A stretch of 64,000 nucleotides of DNA from Paraphysomonas bandaiensis (taxonomy: Eukaryota; Chrysophyceae), in assembly GCA_965644295.1 (NCBI GenBank), contig CBFFRP010000146.1, positions 558,001 to 622,000 on the forward strand, read 5' to 3'. Below, one piece after another: positions 25,003 to 35,244 of this stretch. Every line of letters begins with the position of its first letter. Position 1 is the first letter of the stretch. The notes under the pieces were generated by a model. It was given only the letters and a program-made list of their open reading frames with translations. It made no database searches and was not told the DNA's origin. The translations under genes were made by a program, and so were the position numbers.

Positions 25003-26242
25003 CAGGGCTTCGTATCAATTAATTGTCAATTAATTGACGCAGGTTGTAGTCAATTATAATTGCAATTATTACTTGCTGTCTCAATTTCAACTATTGCAAT
25101 TAACTGCAATTAATTGCAATTAATTGCAATTATTTAGTACTAAAATACACTAGCTGCGAATATAGCTACCTCAACTGTCATTTCATTCCAGAGGCAACGA
25201 TTCATGCGTAAAGTCATAATTAGCACTAAATGTTGAGGAGTCAAGCTCTTGAGCAAGCCCGTCATAACAATCGTAGCTCTACTGAGCAACCTCTCAACCT
25301 TATTGGTTGTGCTATGCAAGTGTTTCATCCGTAACGCGTTTGCTTGTTAAGTCTTGCTCGCTTCCGCTGCCTGCTACCATCAAACAAACGTTGCGCTGCG
25401 TCGTCATTCGGAGCTAGACTCGCACCGTCATAATCTTCTTCTTCCTCATCGAACAAATATATTTTAGTTTGATCCTTTGCCGTCCGAGTTACGGCTTCGT
25501 TGCCACATTGAATCTTCACGACTGTCTTTTCGAAAGCAGCGTTAAAAATAATAGCAGCACTGTCGCCCAGATGACGCTCAACAATCGGGTGCATTATGAA
25601 GGGTTCAGAATCGTCAATCAATGTGCAAACGTCGTGGAAGTCAAGCTGGTGTTAACCTTACTTCTGTAATATTGTACTACACTTATTTTTATAATACAGG
25701 GCATAATATACATGTATATACTCTGTATATAGGTGGATAGTCCTACAATTAGACTTTTAACACATCGGAACCAAACTCGAAAGATCGCATATGATTAGAT
25801 AGAAGCAAGTAGCGGTCAATCACGGAAAATGTGGAGCCCCTTTTCCTGCAGGACAAATCTCTATTGCAGCCTCTTCGTTATTATTATCATCATTTATTTA
25901 CTTTCTCAAATAACACTCGTGCAATGACTTCTGGTGCCAATTTGTCGCTCCTATCGCTAATTAATTAAATGAATTACTATGTGAGATAATCCTATGGATA
26001 TTATAGTCTTTCACCAATCTTCGATTTTTATCCTAAAAATGCCGTTTTTAAACAACTTTTCAGCATAAAATGGTGGGTTTTTAATATCAATTAATTGCAA
26101 TTAATTGACAATTAATTGAAGCTAGCTGGAGTCAATTATAATTGCAATTATGAATCGATGTCCCAATTTCAACAATTGCAATTTCAATAATTGACAATTA
26201 ATTGCAATTAATTGAAAATCAATTAATTGATACGCAGCCCTG
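25003..26242. mobile_element. hAT-like DNA transposon with perfect 8-bp target duplication
   Basis: 1240 bp bounded by inverted repeats (CAGGGCTTCGTATCAATTAA at the left; the right end ends TTGATACGCAGCCCTG). It is flanked on both sides by ATATGTAG (24995-25002 and 26243-26250), an exact 8-bp duplication typical of hAT insertion. Subterminal DNA is dense in TTAATTG/CAATTAA motifs, likely transposase-binding repeats. Only a C-terminal transposase fragment remains on the minus strand, so it is non-autonomous. Confidence 0.9.
25140..25621 (-). pseudogene. hAT transposase C-terminal remnant
   Basis: Two adjacent minus-strand frames: 25621-25325 (begins MIDDSEPFIMHPIVE, acidic patch, basic tail) and 25328-25140. 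The second contains KVERLLSRATIV, LTPQHLVLIMTL and CLWN. The order SxxERLFSxAG, LTPxxLxML, N..LW is that of the hAT family dimerisation domain. The frames differ, so the gene is broken. Confidence 0.6.
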
Positions 26243-26250
26243 ATATGTAG

Positions 26251-26995
26251 GATATGATGCGTAGATTAAAATGAGTTAGTGTTGGTTATCACAACTTCGT
26301 GTAAACGATATTAATAAATCTATCTACTCTTACGACAAATTCTCTCTGTGATCTAGCTTAAAATGAGCAATTTCCAATAACGTATTTGCCCGGTAGTAAT
26401 ATGCGCCTTCTGTTTAACCAAATTCAGGTTTAAAATGCTCTTTTTTGAGATAAAAGGTATCTATTTCGCAGCTTACTCGAGTGCATATACAGCACATTAT
26501 GGTGACATAAAAAATAGTGGTTTTCAAAGCCGTACAGAGGTGTCGACTAGTTACAGAGCGACAGCAATATATATGCTATAAACTATAAACATTAAATTGG
26601 AATCATAATCACCATTTTTTAGGCGACTCACAATTTTAATGGCCAAAAAATCAGGTTGAGGAATACAAGGTTTTACAGCAGTGAGGTAGTGCCAAAACAT
26701 ACAATAAATATAATAGGCCACACTAATGTGGATTTGTAACATATAGCAGAAGAACACAGCTAAGCACTAATCGTACTACAACACAATACAACACCATACA
26801 ACACCATACAACACCATAAACGAAACAGATGTGTATACTATACCTCATACATTGAAAATACTCAAATATGATACAAATAAGACAACTATGCAATAAAACA
26901 CAGCTTTAAAGGAGTGTGTTCTTATTCTCCCAGTATATTAACCTAATAATATCTTTAGAGTGGATCTGAAACGTGGAACTGAGTGCATCGATATA
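26251..26995. other. Intergenic with short repeats
   Basis: No gene. About 26380-26460 resembles 58445-58540 (TATG.GCC.TCTGTTAAC..AAATCAGGT...). About 26518-26555, on the opposite strand, resembles 36915-36960 (AACTAGTCGRCACCTCTGTA). A short tandem repeat lies at 26773-26820. The stretch looks like decayed interspersed repeats. Confidence 0.5.
26773..26820. repeat. 10-bp tandem repeat (ACAACACCAT)
   Basis: Three perfect units of ACAACACCAT preceded by two diverged ones (ACAACACAAT and similar). Confidence 0.85.
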
Positions 26996-28093
26996 TCACG
27001 AACTTCTTCGACGCTGCACACTTCCCATTCGTTTCACGACTTCATTTCCACTAAAACCCAATTCGGAAGAAGCGCTACCTCTTCTGGAGTCAGAACTACC
27101 GACACTTCCGATAGTGTTCAGTGAATTGTGTCGATTCAATGACTGTCGACGGAGTTGACATTTAACAGAACCCTCCTGAGATAACTTTGGACGGGCAGAT
27201 TCCCAAACTTTAGAACCGCTACCCTGATCTACATCCACCATTCCGTCTGGATTGAAGGAGTAAATACCTCGCTTCGAATTATTATTAAACTTTCGAAAGG
27301 AAAGGTACCCATCATGAGGAGAAAATATTTCTTTCTGTCGTGCACGCCATGCACGCCAGGAAGAACTTGGAAGGCGAAGTGCAAGCTGAACCTGCTTTTG
27401 TATCAGTAGTACTGCTGCCATTAAATCGGTGTGCTCCTCGCAATAGTTTGCAAAAAATTCTTTAGTGACACCAGTCCTACCGAATTTTTTCTGACGTAGA
27501 ATTTCGTCTTTAAGTCTATAACATTATCGAAAACACGTTAAGAAACGACATATTACACCACACAGAGGGCTTACTTGATAACATCAGGATAGTTACTGCA
27601 TTTAGCACCAAAGAGTATATCTGTCATTTTCTCATATTCTTTGTAATCGAGAATGCCGTTGTTGTCAGTATCGAACATTTCAAACACAAGCCATGCTAAT
27701 AACACAAGTTAGAAACAAATTATACATTCTAGTAGCAATACCAAGCTTATCACGAATAGTACAGAAAATCCAAAGGACTAACACCATATCTCTGAATGAC
27801 ACACACTCGAAGTCATTGAGATCAACCAAATTAAAGGCTTGTCGTATGAGAGCGTTATTCTCCAGTCCCATGCGAGCTAGTATTCGTTTTACTTCTGCGC
27901 GTGAAGGATTTTGACCAGCTGTACAAGCAACAGCCCTCGAGAAGAACATGTAGAGCTTCTCTATGTCAACTGTACACAGACCAAGACCTTCTAGTTCATC
28001 CTCACAATAACACGGAAGATCTTTTAATATACTCGGACGAGAACTAGATGATCTTTCTTTACTTTGACTATGCTTTGAGACACCACTTCCCAT
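26996..28093 (-). CDS. N-myristoylated EF-hand protein, 330 aa, three exons
   Basis: Exons 28093-27742, 27695-27575 and 27515-26996 join in phase (330 aa). The chosen start gives MGSGVSKHS, an N-myristoylation signal (Gly2, Ser6); the frame upstream of it is open but lacks this signal. Residues about 126-137 form a canonical EF-hand loop (DTDNNGILDYKE) bridged to flanking helices; an earlier pair around residue 95-110 (LVDLNDFECVSF) is degenerate. This layout resembles calcineurin-B/recoverin-like calcium sensors in the first half. The last 130 residues are basic and Ser-rich with RRQSLNR and RRRSS, possible phosphorylation sites for basophilic kinases. The STK32-like kinases next door are also predicted to be myristoylated. 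Specific orthologue not recognised. Confidence 0.8.
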
Positions 28094-28555
28094 AATGAAC
28101 TTGTGATGACAGTGGCCGATAGGGCAGATTAGATACAAGTCTAGAAGTATGAGACACTCCACTCTATGAAATCAGAACAACTGATAGCTAGAGTAGTATA
28201 CGGTATACGGTATACCTATACGGTATATACAGCCATGATACTCTGCTGCACGATAGATATCTATGTATAGATTTAGACATCTCCTCTCAAAAAACCAGCT
28301 TTTAATTGTACATAGGTAAAAAACACACGTTTTTCATGTCATCAAAAATTTAAACGAAAAATTCATATGGAGTGGCAGTTGCTTCATGCAAGAGAGTAGT
28401 CCAATTACCAGTCCAAGGTCTTATATGATGCACTCTTGCGATGCAATGCATACATTAGACACAGATCAATCTAGCTATCAAGTATCTGGTTAAAGAAATA
28501 TATATGTTATTACTTTGACACAGAGGTTCATTCTCATTGGTGTGACACGAGTGTA

Positions 28556-29887
28556 ATGGGAGGTGGAGCATCTTCAACCGCTAAAATTGCAAAGAAGATT
28601 TCAATGAGGAATATCATTGGAAGAGGTTCATTTGCAACTGTAAAGAGCGCAATATACACACACAGCAGAAACAGCAGAATTGAGTTAGCTGTAAAAGTTG
28701 TATGCATAAAGCATTGCATTTCAAGGAAAGGGGGAATACGAATCCTTGAAGGAGAGATTCTGGCACTCAAGAGACTAAACTATCACCCTCACGTTTGCAA
28801 TCTCCACTTCGCGTACCATGACAACTCCAACTGCTACATGGTGATGGATTTGTTGGAAGGTGGAGACTTACGATATCACATCAACCACTCTCTGAAGTTC
28901 ACCGAGAAGGGCATTGCTTTTATTGCTGCTTGTATTTCCTCCGCACTGAACCATATCCACTCCCATGGTATCATCCACCGAGGTAAGTTTAGTAGTGTAT
29001 GTTTCTAATGCCGCTCCGTACTGACTTCACTTCGTATCACAGATGTGAAGCCTGAGAATATCGTATTTGATTGTCATGGTTATCCACGGTTGATAGATTT
29101 TGGTATTGCTCACAATAGTGCAACATGTGGGGGTAGTATGGTATGCACTCAATCCAGCGGTACCCTGTGTTATCTTGCGCCGGAAGTTCTAACGCCTACG
29201 AAGCAGCACAGCATAGAGAGTGATTTTTGGAGTCTTGGGGTGGTGCTCTACGAGCTTATGTTTCTTAGGCGACCGTTTAGCAAGCACTGTCCTCGATCCG
29301 CTATTGGCTTTGTTCTTGAGCGGTATAGCGCTTTATGGGATTCCACTAGATATAATATTCTGAGATGTTCCTCTATTTTATATAAAGAAATTACTGTCGC
29401 TGTGGCTGTTTACGACTCTGTTGATCCTCTATGTGATGATGATTTTCTGTTTGAAGTGAATCCGTTACCTGATCGTCTTCGTGTTAAACTTCCACCATTA
29501 ACTGCTTATGGTTCCAAAGTTTCTTCAGATTTCACAACTCTTGTTCAGGGTCTGTTAGACCCACGTGTACCCCAGCGCTTGGGAGCTGGTGTTAATTTTA
29601 CAACTCTACGATCCCATCCATTTTTCAATGTTTTAGATGTATCGTGGGATGAGCTGTTGGAAAAGAATTACTCCTCTCCTATTGATGTCAGTGAATTTTC
29701 GCTGAGTTTTTATTCTGAAGAAAACTTTTGGGCAGAATCCAATCGTCTTTATCTCCTAAAATTTAATGAAATGACCGATATTAACATTGAAGTAAGTCAA
29801 GTGTTGGAGCATTATTCGTTCAATCGTCCTGTGTACTTATCAGGTAAACATTTTAAGGAAAACGTTTCTGTATTTCAACAAAATTAA
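28556..29887 (+). CDS. STK32/YANK-like Ser/Thr protein kinase 1, 423 aa
   Basis: Exons 28556-28982 and 29043-29887; the 60-nt intron splits the catalytic Asp codon (HR|D). The N-terminus MGGGASS is a myristoylation signal. Kinase motifs are complete: GRGSFATV glycine loop, AVKV lysine, HRD...KPEN, DFG, APE, SDFWSLGVVLYEL. The closest family I recognise is STK32/YANK in the AGC group, judged from NLHFAYHDNSNCYMVMDLL-EGGDLRYHI and from the tail RSHPFFNVLDVSWDELLEK. The N-lobe and the segment after PFSKHCPR differ from the other three copies, while the middle of the catalytic domain is essentially identical. Expected to be an active, membrane-anchored kinase; substrates unknown. Confidence 0.9.
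28983..29042 (+). other. 60-nt intron in kinase 1 with in-frame stop
   Basis: Starts GTAAGT and ends CACAG. It has the same length and nearly the same sequence as in the other three paralogues. Here the TTCTAATGC segment holds an in-frame TAA, so retention would truncate the kinase just after HR. Confidence 0.9.
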
Positions 29888-30562
29888 TTTTATGTTCTTT
29901 GTTTTATGACCATTCTATGTTTCTAATATTGTTTTTATGTTTCCAATATTGATCGTAGTCAGTAAGTAAATGTACATCGATGAAATAAGTAGTATTATAT
30001 TATATATTATATTCTTGATGTTGTTGTGAATTTCATCTTGGTAATATACAGATAATATACTTGAATTAAATGTATTAACATTCCTCTCAGTTTACTAAAG
30101 ATTCTATATATTTTATAGCACACTATCTATATTTTGACTCCGAGAATGAGTATAAATAAAATTGTGTTGAAAGTACTACTCAACTTGGTCACTTTAGTGG
30201 GATAGCCTTTGTTATATACTTGATTATCACGTGATATAGATGACTAGTACTGAAAGCCATGAAATATACTGCTACGCGGGTTGTGGTAGTATTGATTGTT
30301 GGAGATAATATGTAACGAACATCGAGTCGCAAAACGTCATACAGAGAATATTATTAGAAAATATAGCTCTGCCCTATGGCGACAATATGGGATCACAATA
30401 GATATGATATTTACACGAAATAATTTCTATACTTTTGAGTAACACATGCTGATTCAATCAAATCACACAAAGTCTCAAAAATATATACGCAATATTCTAA
30501 TCCGCAACGCTTCTTCATTGACAGGATTTACAAGAAAAAAAATACTATGCTGGGAGAAAGCT
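29888..30562. other. Intergenic between convergent kinases
   Basis: AT-rich 3' flanks of kinase 1 and kinase 2; no gene or clear repeat. Confidence 0.5.
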
Positions 30563-31909
30563 CTACTGGCATATTTTGGACCTGCTTAGTACAAACGAAG
30601 TAGGTCTAATTGACAAATATTGGGGTGCAGTGTAAGTGTATTCATCAAGCACTGCCTTCAATTGCTCCTTTGTAACCACAATATTAGCATTGGTTTTATG
30701 GGGTGAGCGGCAAGGAGGATGCAGTGCAAATCGATCTTGGATTTCTGAATTCACTTTTTCTATACAAATATCGAACGGAGCGGGATACTTCTTTTCCAAC
30801 AGCTCATCCCACGATACATCTAAAACATTGAAAAATGGATGGGATCGTAGAGACGTAAAATTAACACCAGCTCCCAAGCGCTGGGGTACACGTGGGTCTA
30901 ACAGACCCTGAACAAGAGTTGTGAAATCTGAAGAAACTTTGGAACCACAAGCAGTCAATGGTGGAAGTTCCACAAGAAGACGAGAGGGAATAGGATTCTC
31001 TGGTACAGCCTCGTCAAAAAAAAGCGAGGACTCCGTACTACTTTTCGGAGTTGGAGGTTGACTACCAACTACAGTCTCTGTGAAAACTGTTCTAAAGCTG
31101 ACAGGTGGCGATGAAAAATTAGAGGACTCCCAATGAGATTGATATGATTTGGAAACGAAATGAACCGCGGTTCGTGGACAGTGCTTGCTAAACGGTCGCC
31201 TAAGAAACATAAGCTCGTAGAGCACCACCCCAAGACTCCAAAAATCACTCTCTATGCTGTGCTGCTTTGTAGGCGTTAGAACTTCCGGCGCAAGATAACA
31301 AAAGGTACCGCTGGATTGAGTGCATACCATACTACCCCCACATGTTGCACTATTGTGAGCAATACCAAAATCTATCAACCGTGGATAACCATGACAATCA
31401 AATACGATATTCTCAGGCTTCACATCTGTGATACGAAGTGAAGTCAGTACGGAGCGGCATTAGAAACATACACTACTAAACTTACCTCGGTGGATGATAC
31501 CATGGGAGTGGATATGGTTCAGTGCTGATGAAATGCAAGCAGCAATAAAAGCAATGCCCTTCTCGGTGAACTTCAGAGAGTGGTTGATGTGATGTCGTAA
31601 GTCTCCACCTTCCAACAAATCCATCACCATGTAGCAGTTGGAGTTGTCATGGTACGCGAAATGGAGATTGCAAAGAAAAGGATGAGACCCCACTGCTTTC
31701 AGAGTTCGAAGCTCTCCATCTATAACATTCAGACCTCCAGATCTTGACGTGCATGCCTTTATGGAGATGACCTTCACAGCAAGTTCTGCTTTGCTGGGAA
31801 TGTAAACTGCTCTCTTAACAGTCGAAAACGATCCGAAGCCAATAGTAGTGCTCATTGTAATGCGATGTTTGCCACCTTTAGTGACAGTGGATGATGCTGC
31901 GCTTCCCAT
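30563..31909 (-). CDS. STK32/YANK-like Ser/Thr protein kinase 2, 428 aa
   Basis: Exons 31909-31486 and 31425-30563. The start at 31909 gives MGSAASS, a myristoylation signal; the frame upstream of it is open but lacks this signal. Glycine loop GFGSFSTV, AVKV, HR|D across the intron, KPEN, DFG and APE are all present. The C-terminal region after PFSKHCPR is a variable insert of about 70 residues before the shared LVELPPLTACGSKVSSDF and the tail SHPFFNVLDVSWDELLEK. It is inverted relative to kinases 1, 3 and 4 and divergent from kinase 3, sharing a 540-bp upstream region with it. Its intron (31485-31426) contains an in-frame stop like that of kinase 1. Confidence 0.9.
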
Positions 31910-32452
31910 GACACTATTGACCAGATATGGCAAGTGACTGGATGAGACAATGAGATCATGTATAATGTATTAACATACTTGGGGAGTAGTTTATATTTCC
32001 GTGTGTTGTATTGCAATGTTATTCCCTTTTTCTTTCCTCTTCGTCATTGTCGTGTTAGCTATTGCCATGCTCTCTTGTCCACCTATTCCCTCTGGTCATA
32101 ATATTCCAGTCAAGACGTGTGTGGAGTATTGGGGAAGATATTTGCACTGATGAGGGCAGCCTTTTCCCCAACAAGAATACCCCTCATACGCTTATGAGGA
32201 CTACGACTACAGAGTGTTGTCCAGCACAAGAATTCCCCGCACAAATACATGTCAAAAATGGACAGACTGACATACTTATCCAATCAGAAGGTAGAATACT
32301 GATAAACTGCAGAATGGTTGGCTCAATAGTATACGTCAGATTCACAACTCCGATCACTTGGTATGCATATGGTTTACAGCACCCCCATGTAGATACTCAT
32401 TATTTCATCGAAGCAACCTGTGAGGCCATTAACATAATCGAGATCAGAGCCT
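31910..32452. promoter_or_regulatory. Shared divergent upstream region of kinases 2 and 3
   Basis: 543 bp between two divergently transcribed kinases. The right part (32275-32452) is duplicated before kinase 4 (35245-35422) and includes TATCCAATCAG, a CCAAT-type element at the border of the duplication. A 159-codon frame overlaps this region and the kinase 3 start but is probably chance. Confidence 0.4.
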
Positions 32453-33796
32453 ATGGGGGTAGCAATATCAGCCGCATCGTCAATAGAGCAGAACATATCG
32501 ACCAGAAGCACGATAGGAGTCGGATCGTTTTCGACTGTTAAGAGAGCAGTTTACATTCCCAGCAAAGCAGAACTTGCTGTGAAGGTCATCTCCATAAAGG
32601 CATGCACGTCAAGATCTGGAGGTCTGAATATTTTGGATGGAGAGCTTCAAACTCTGAAAGCAGTGGGGTCTCATCCTTTTCTTTGCAATCTCCATTTCGC
32701 GTACCATGACAACTCCAACTGCTACATGGTGATGGATTTGTTGGAAGGTGGAGACTTACGACATCACATTAACCACTCTCTGAAGTTCACCGAGAAGGGC
32801 ATTGCTTTTATTGCTGCTTGCATTTCATCAGCACTGAACCATATCCACTCCCATGGTATCATCCACCGAGGTAAGTTTAGTAGTGTATGTTTTCAATGCC
32901 GCTCCGTACTGACTTCACTTCGTATCACAGATGTGAAGCCTGAGAATATCATATTTGATTGTCATGGTTATCCACGGTTGATAGATTTTGGTATTGCTCA
33001 CAATAGTGCAACATGTGGGGGTAGTATGGTATGCACTCAATCCAGCGGTACCCTGTGTTATCTTGCGCCGGAAGTTCTAACGCCTACAAAGCAGCACAGC
33101 ATAGAGAGTGATTTTTGGAGTCTTGGGGTGGTGCTCTACGAGCTTATGTTTCTTAGGCGACCGTTTAGCAAGCACTGTCCTCGATCCGCCATCAGTTTCG
33201 TTTGTAGTAGATTCAACGATTTCTGGGATTCGTATGATAAATACATTTCGCCACCTGCCTGTTGCAAGACATATTTTACAGAGACTGTTATTGCAAGTCA
33301 ATCATCAACGCCGAAAAGTAGTACGGAGTCCTCGCTTTTTCTTGACGAGACTGTGCCGGAGAATCCTATTCCCTCTCGTCTTCTTGTGGAACTTCCACCA
33401 TTGACTGCTTATGGTTTCGAAGTTTCTTCAGATTTCACAACTCTTGTTCAGGGTCTGTTAGACCCACGTGTACCCCAGCGCTTGGGAGCTGGTGTTAATT
33501 TTACATCTCTACGATCCCATCCATTTTTCAATGTTCTAGATGTATCGTGGGATGAGCTGTTGGAAAAGAAGTATCCCACTCCGTTCGATATTAGTATTGA
33601 AAAAGTGAATTCAGAAATCCAAGATCGATTTGCACTGCATCCTCCTTGCCGCCCACCACATGAAACCAATGCTAATATTGTGGTTACGAAGGAGGAACTG
33701 AAGGCAGTGCTTGATGAATACACTTACACTGCACCCCAATATTTGTCAAAAAGGCAACCTCCATCCCTATTGGATAAGTCTTATGTCTGCCAGTAG
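32453..33796 (+). CDS. STK32/YANK-like Ser/Thr protein kinase 3, 427 aa
   Basis: Exons 32453-32870 and 32931-33796 (427 aa when spliced). The N-terminus MGVAIS is a myristoylation signal. GVGSFSTV, AVKV, HR|D, KPEN, DFG, APE and DFWSLGVVLYEL are intact. The 60-nt intron is a multiple of three and has no stop, so the unspliced frame also reads through (447 codons), but that version would lose the HRD aspartate and put 20 residues in the catalytic loop. The sequence is nearly identical to kinase 4, which differs at a handful of residues. Confidence 0.9.
   Translation: MGVAISAASSIEQNISTRSTIGVGSFSTVKRAVYIPSKAELAVKVISIKACTSRSGGLNILDGELQTLKAVGSHPFLCNLHFAYHDNSNCYMVMDLLEGGDLRHHINHSLKFTEKGIAFIAACISSALNHIHSHGIIHRGKFSSVCFQCRSVLTSLRITDVKPENIIFDCHGYPRLIDFGIAHNSATCGGSMVCTQSSGTLCYLAPEVLTPTKQHSIESDFWSLGVVLYELMFLRRPFSKHCPRSAISFVCSRFNDFWDSYDKYISPPACCKTYFTETVIASQSSTPKSSTESSLFLDETVPENPIPSRLLVELPPLTAYGFEVSSDFTTLVQGLLDPRVPQRLGAGVNFTSLRSHPFFNVLDVSWDELLEKKYPTPFDISIEKVNSEIQDRFALHPPCRPPHETNANIVVTKEELKAVLDEYTYTAPQYLSKRQPPSLLDKSYVCQ
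32871..32930 (+). other. 60-nt stop-free intron in kinase 3
   Basis: GTAAGT...CACAG. Compared with kinases 1 and 2, the in-frame TAA has become CAA, leaving an open in-frame intron. Confidence 0.9.
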
Positions 33797-34377
33797 AGCG
33801 GAGTTGTGACCGTGGAATGTATTTAACTTTATGTTTATCTATGCATATGGAAACTGCAGTTACGTTTCTATGGCGTTATGCATACGTTTATATGTCGGTA
33901 GTCGAAGTAATTGTCGTATTTTTCCAAAGTTAGTCGGTTTTGGAAACTACTTAAATTAATATATTTTAATTCTTATATTTTATGTCACCTTTGTTTTATG
34001 CACACACTCGAGATAGTCCTGTATTAGCTTGAAAAATTTAATAGTTTGATACTTTGTGAACGCTACTGAGGATGAAGGAGTAAATATTTTATCTCAGATA
34101 GTAATATATAGTTCATTGTTGATTTTCAAATTTATGGATTTTGTACGATTTCATCGTCTGTGATCCTCTTGGTGTGACTATACGTAATATAAGTCATATC
34201 ATCATTAGAGGAGTACATCAGAGAAAATAAATTAATAGATGTTATTTACTCAAACTACGAGCTCGATTCATATTCGCCATACTCAATAGTATAACTACAG
34301 CAGACGAGGTCATATGGTGGTCGTCAAAATAAAAAGTTTTTTAGTACTCTCGGATAAAAGGTTTACACTATTCACAC
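33797..34377. other. Intergenic, 3' flank of kinase 3
   Basis: Partly similar to 36767-37480 downstream of kinase 4 (diverged duplicate flank). No gene seen. Confidence 0.6.
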
Positions 34378-35140
34378 AACTCAGAACTGTACATCTACTT
34401 CTTTAACAGTTCTGTAAGATGCTATAATACTCTTACAATTGCACTTGAATTCGCTGGTCATATGGTACGTATTCCATGGGCAATCAAGTTAAGAGGTATA
34501 CTTGATACTAGGACAATGATCTGCTCCAATAATCTGATCTACATCGAAATACTCTCACGATATACTGCCTGATCAGAGTGATTCGCAGCACCTCCTCTTT
34601 CAATCAGGTGTAGATATAGGAAAACTTGCCCATAAGTACTTTCCTGGTGGTATCGACTGTTCTCCTGATAGTGCATTTGACTATTCTCGGAGTATAGAAC
34701 AAACATCGTTAGCAGTATCTCGTGAACAGCCCGTTATTTATGAGGCCGCATTTCGTGCAGAGAATGTGCTGGTGGCTGTTGATATTCTACGACTGACTGA
34801 CAATGGTTGGTGTGCTTATGAAGTGAAGAGCTCCACGAGAGTAAAGGATTCGCACAAGCTGGATGCTGCTATTCAATACTGGACGATGCGGCATGCTGGG
34901 CTCCATCTCGATTCTATACATATCATGCACATCAACAAGCATTATAAGAGGCAAGGTGCATTAGACGTTCAACAGCTCTTCGTTAGTACTGATGTGACGC
35001 ATGCTGTTAGAGCTCTACAGGATTACGTGTCGATGCAAGTGCACACACAGACACTTGCTTTAGACAGCGAAAGTATACCATCAGTAGATATGGGGCCTCA
35101 CTGCACAAGTCCCTATAGAAGCGAGCACCTGGATATACGG
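34378..35140. pseudogene. Rearranged DUF2779 nuclease pseudogene
   Basis: 34378-34437 matches the 3' end of the gene at 37506-39044 in the same orientation. Next comes a short piece matching 38207 onward, then about 34578-35118 matches codons about 35-216 but in the opposite orientation (read on plus). The inverted part keeps an open frame with VAVDILRL...YEVKSST and breaks at CTSPY, before the other metal-binding cysteines. Identity to the intact gene is very high (single-base differences), so the break is recent. It lies between kinases 3 and 4, the place expected for the first DUF2779 copy of the duplicated unit. Confidence 0.85.
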
Positions 35141-35244
35141 GTATACGATATACTACACCCACTGTATTACATTAATGGAAGTATCAAATTTCTACATCTA
35201 GACTACAGTGACGTCTAGAAGAGTTCCAATTTTCACTTTACAAA

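Larger units (their letters stand above)
32275..33838 (+). repeat. Kinase duplication unit, copy 1
   Basis: Contains kinase 3 with about 180 bp of its upstream region, and is nearly identical to 35245-36808 (offset 2970 bp). Weaker similarity continues downstream on both sides (for example GAGGAGTACATCAGAGAAAA at 34209 and 37338), into the 3' end of the DUF2779 gene. The original duplication unit therefore held a kinase and a DUF2779 gene. Confidence 0.9.

Noticed and set aside
32062-32541. 159-codon plus-strand frame overlapping the start of kinase 3, with its last 75 codons repeated before kinase 4
   Set aside because: It overlaps the well-supported kinase N-terminus in another frame, has no recognisable domain, and its repetition is explained by the duplication unit.
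32453-33796. Uninterrupted 447-aa kinase reading through the intron
   Set aside because: The 60-nt segment has splice sites identical to those of kinases 1 and 2, where it must be removed, and its retention destroys HRD. Kept only as a possible isoform.
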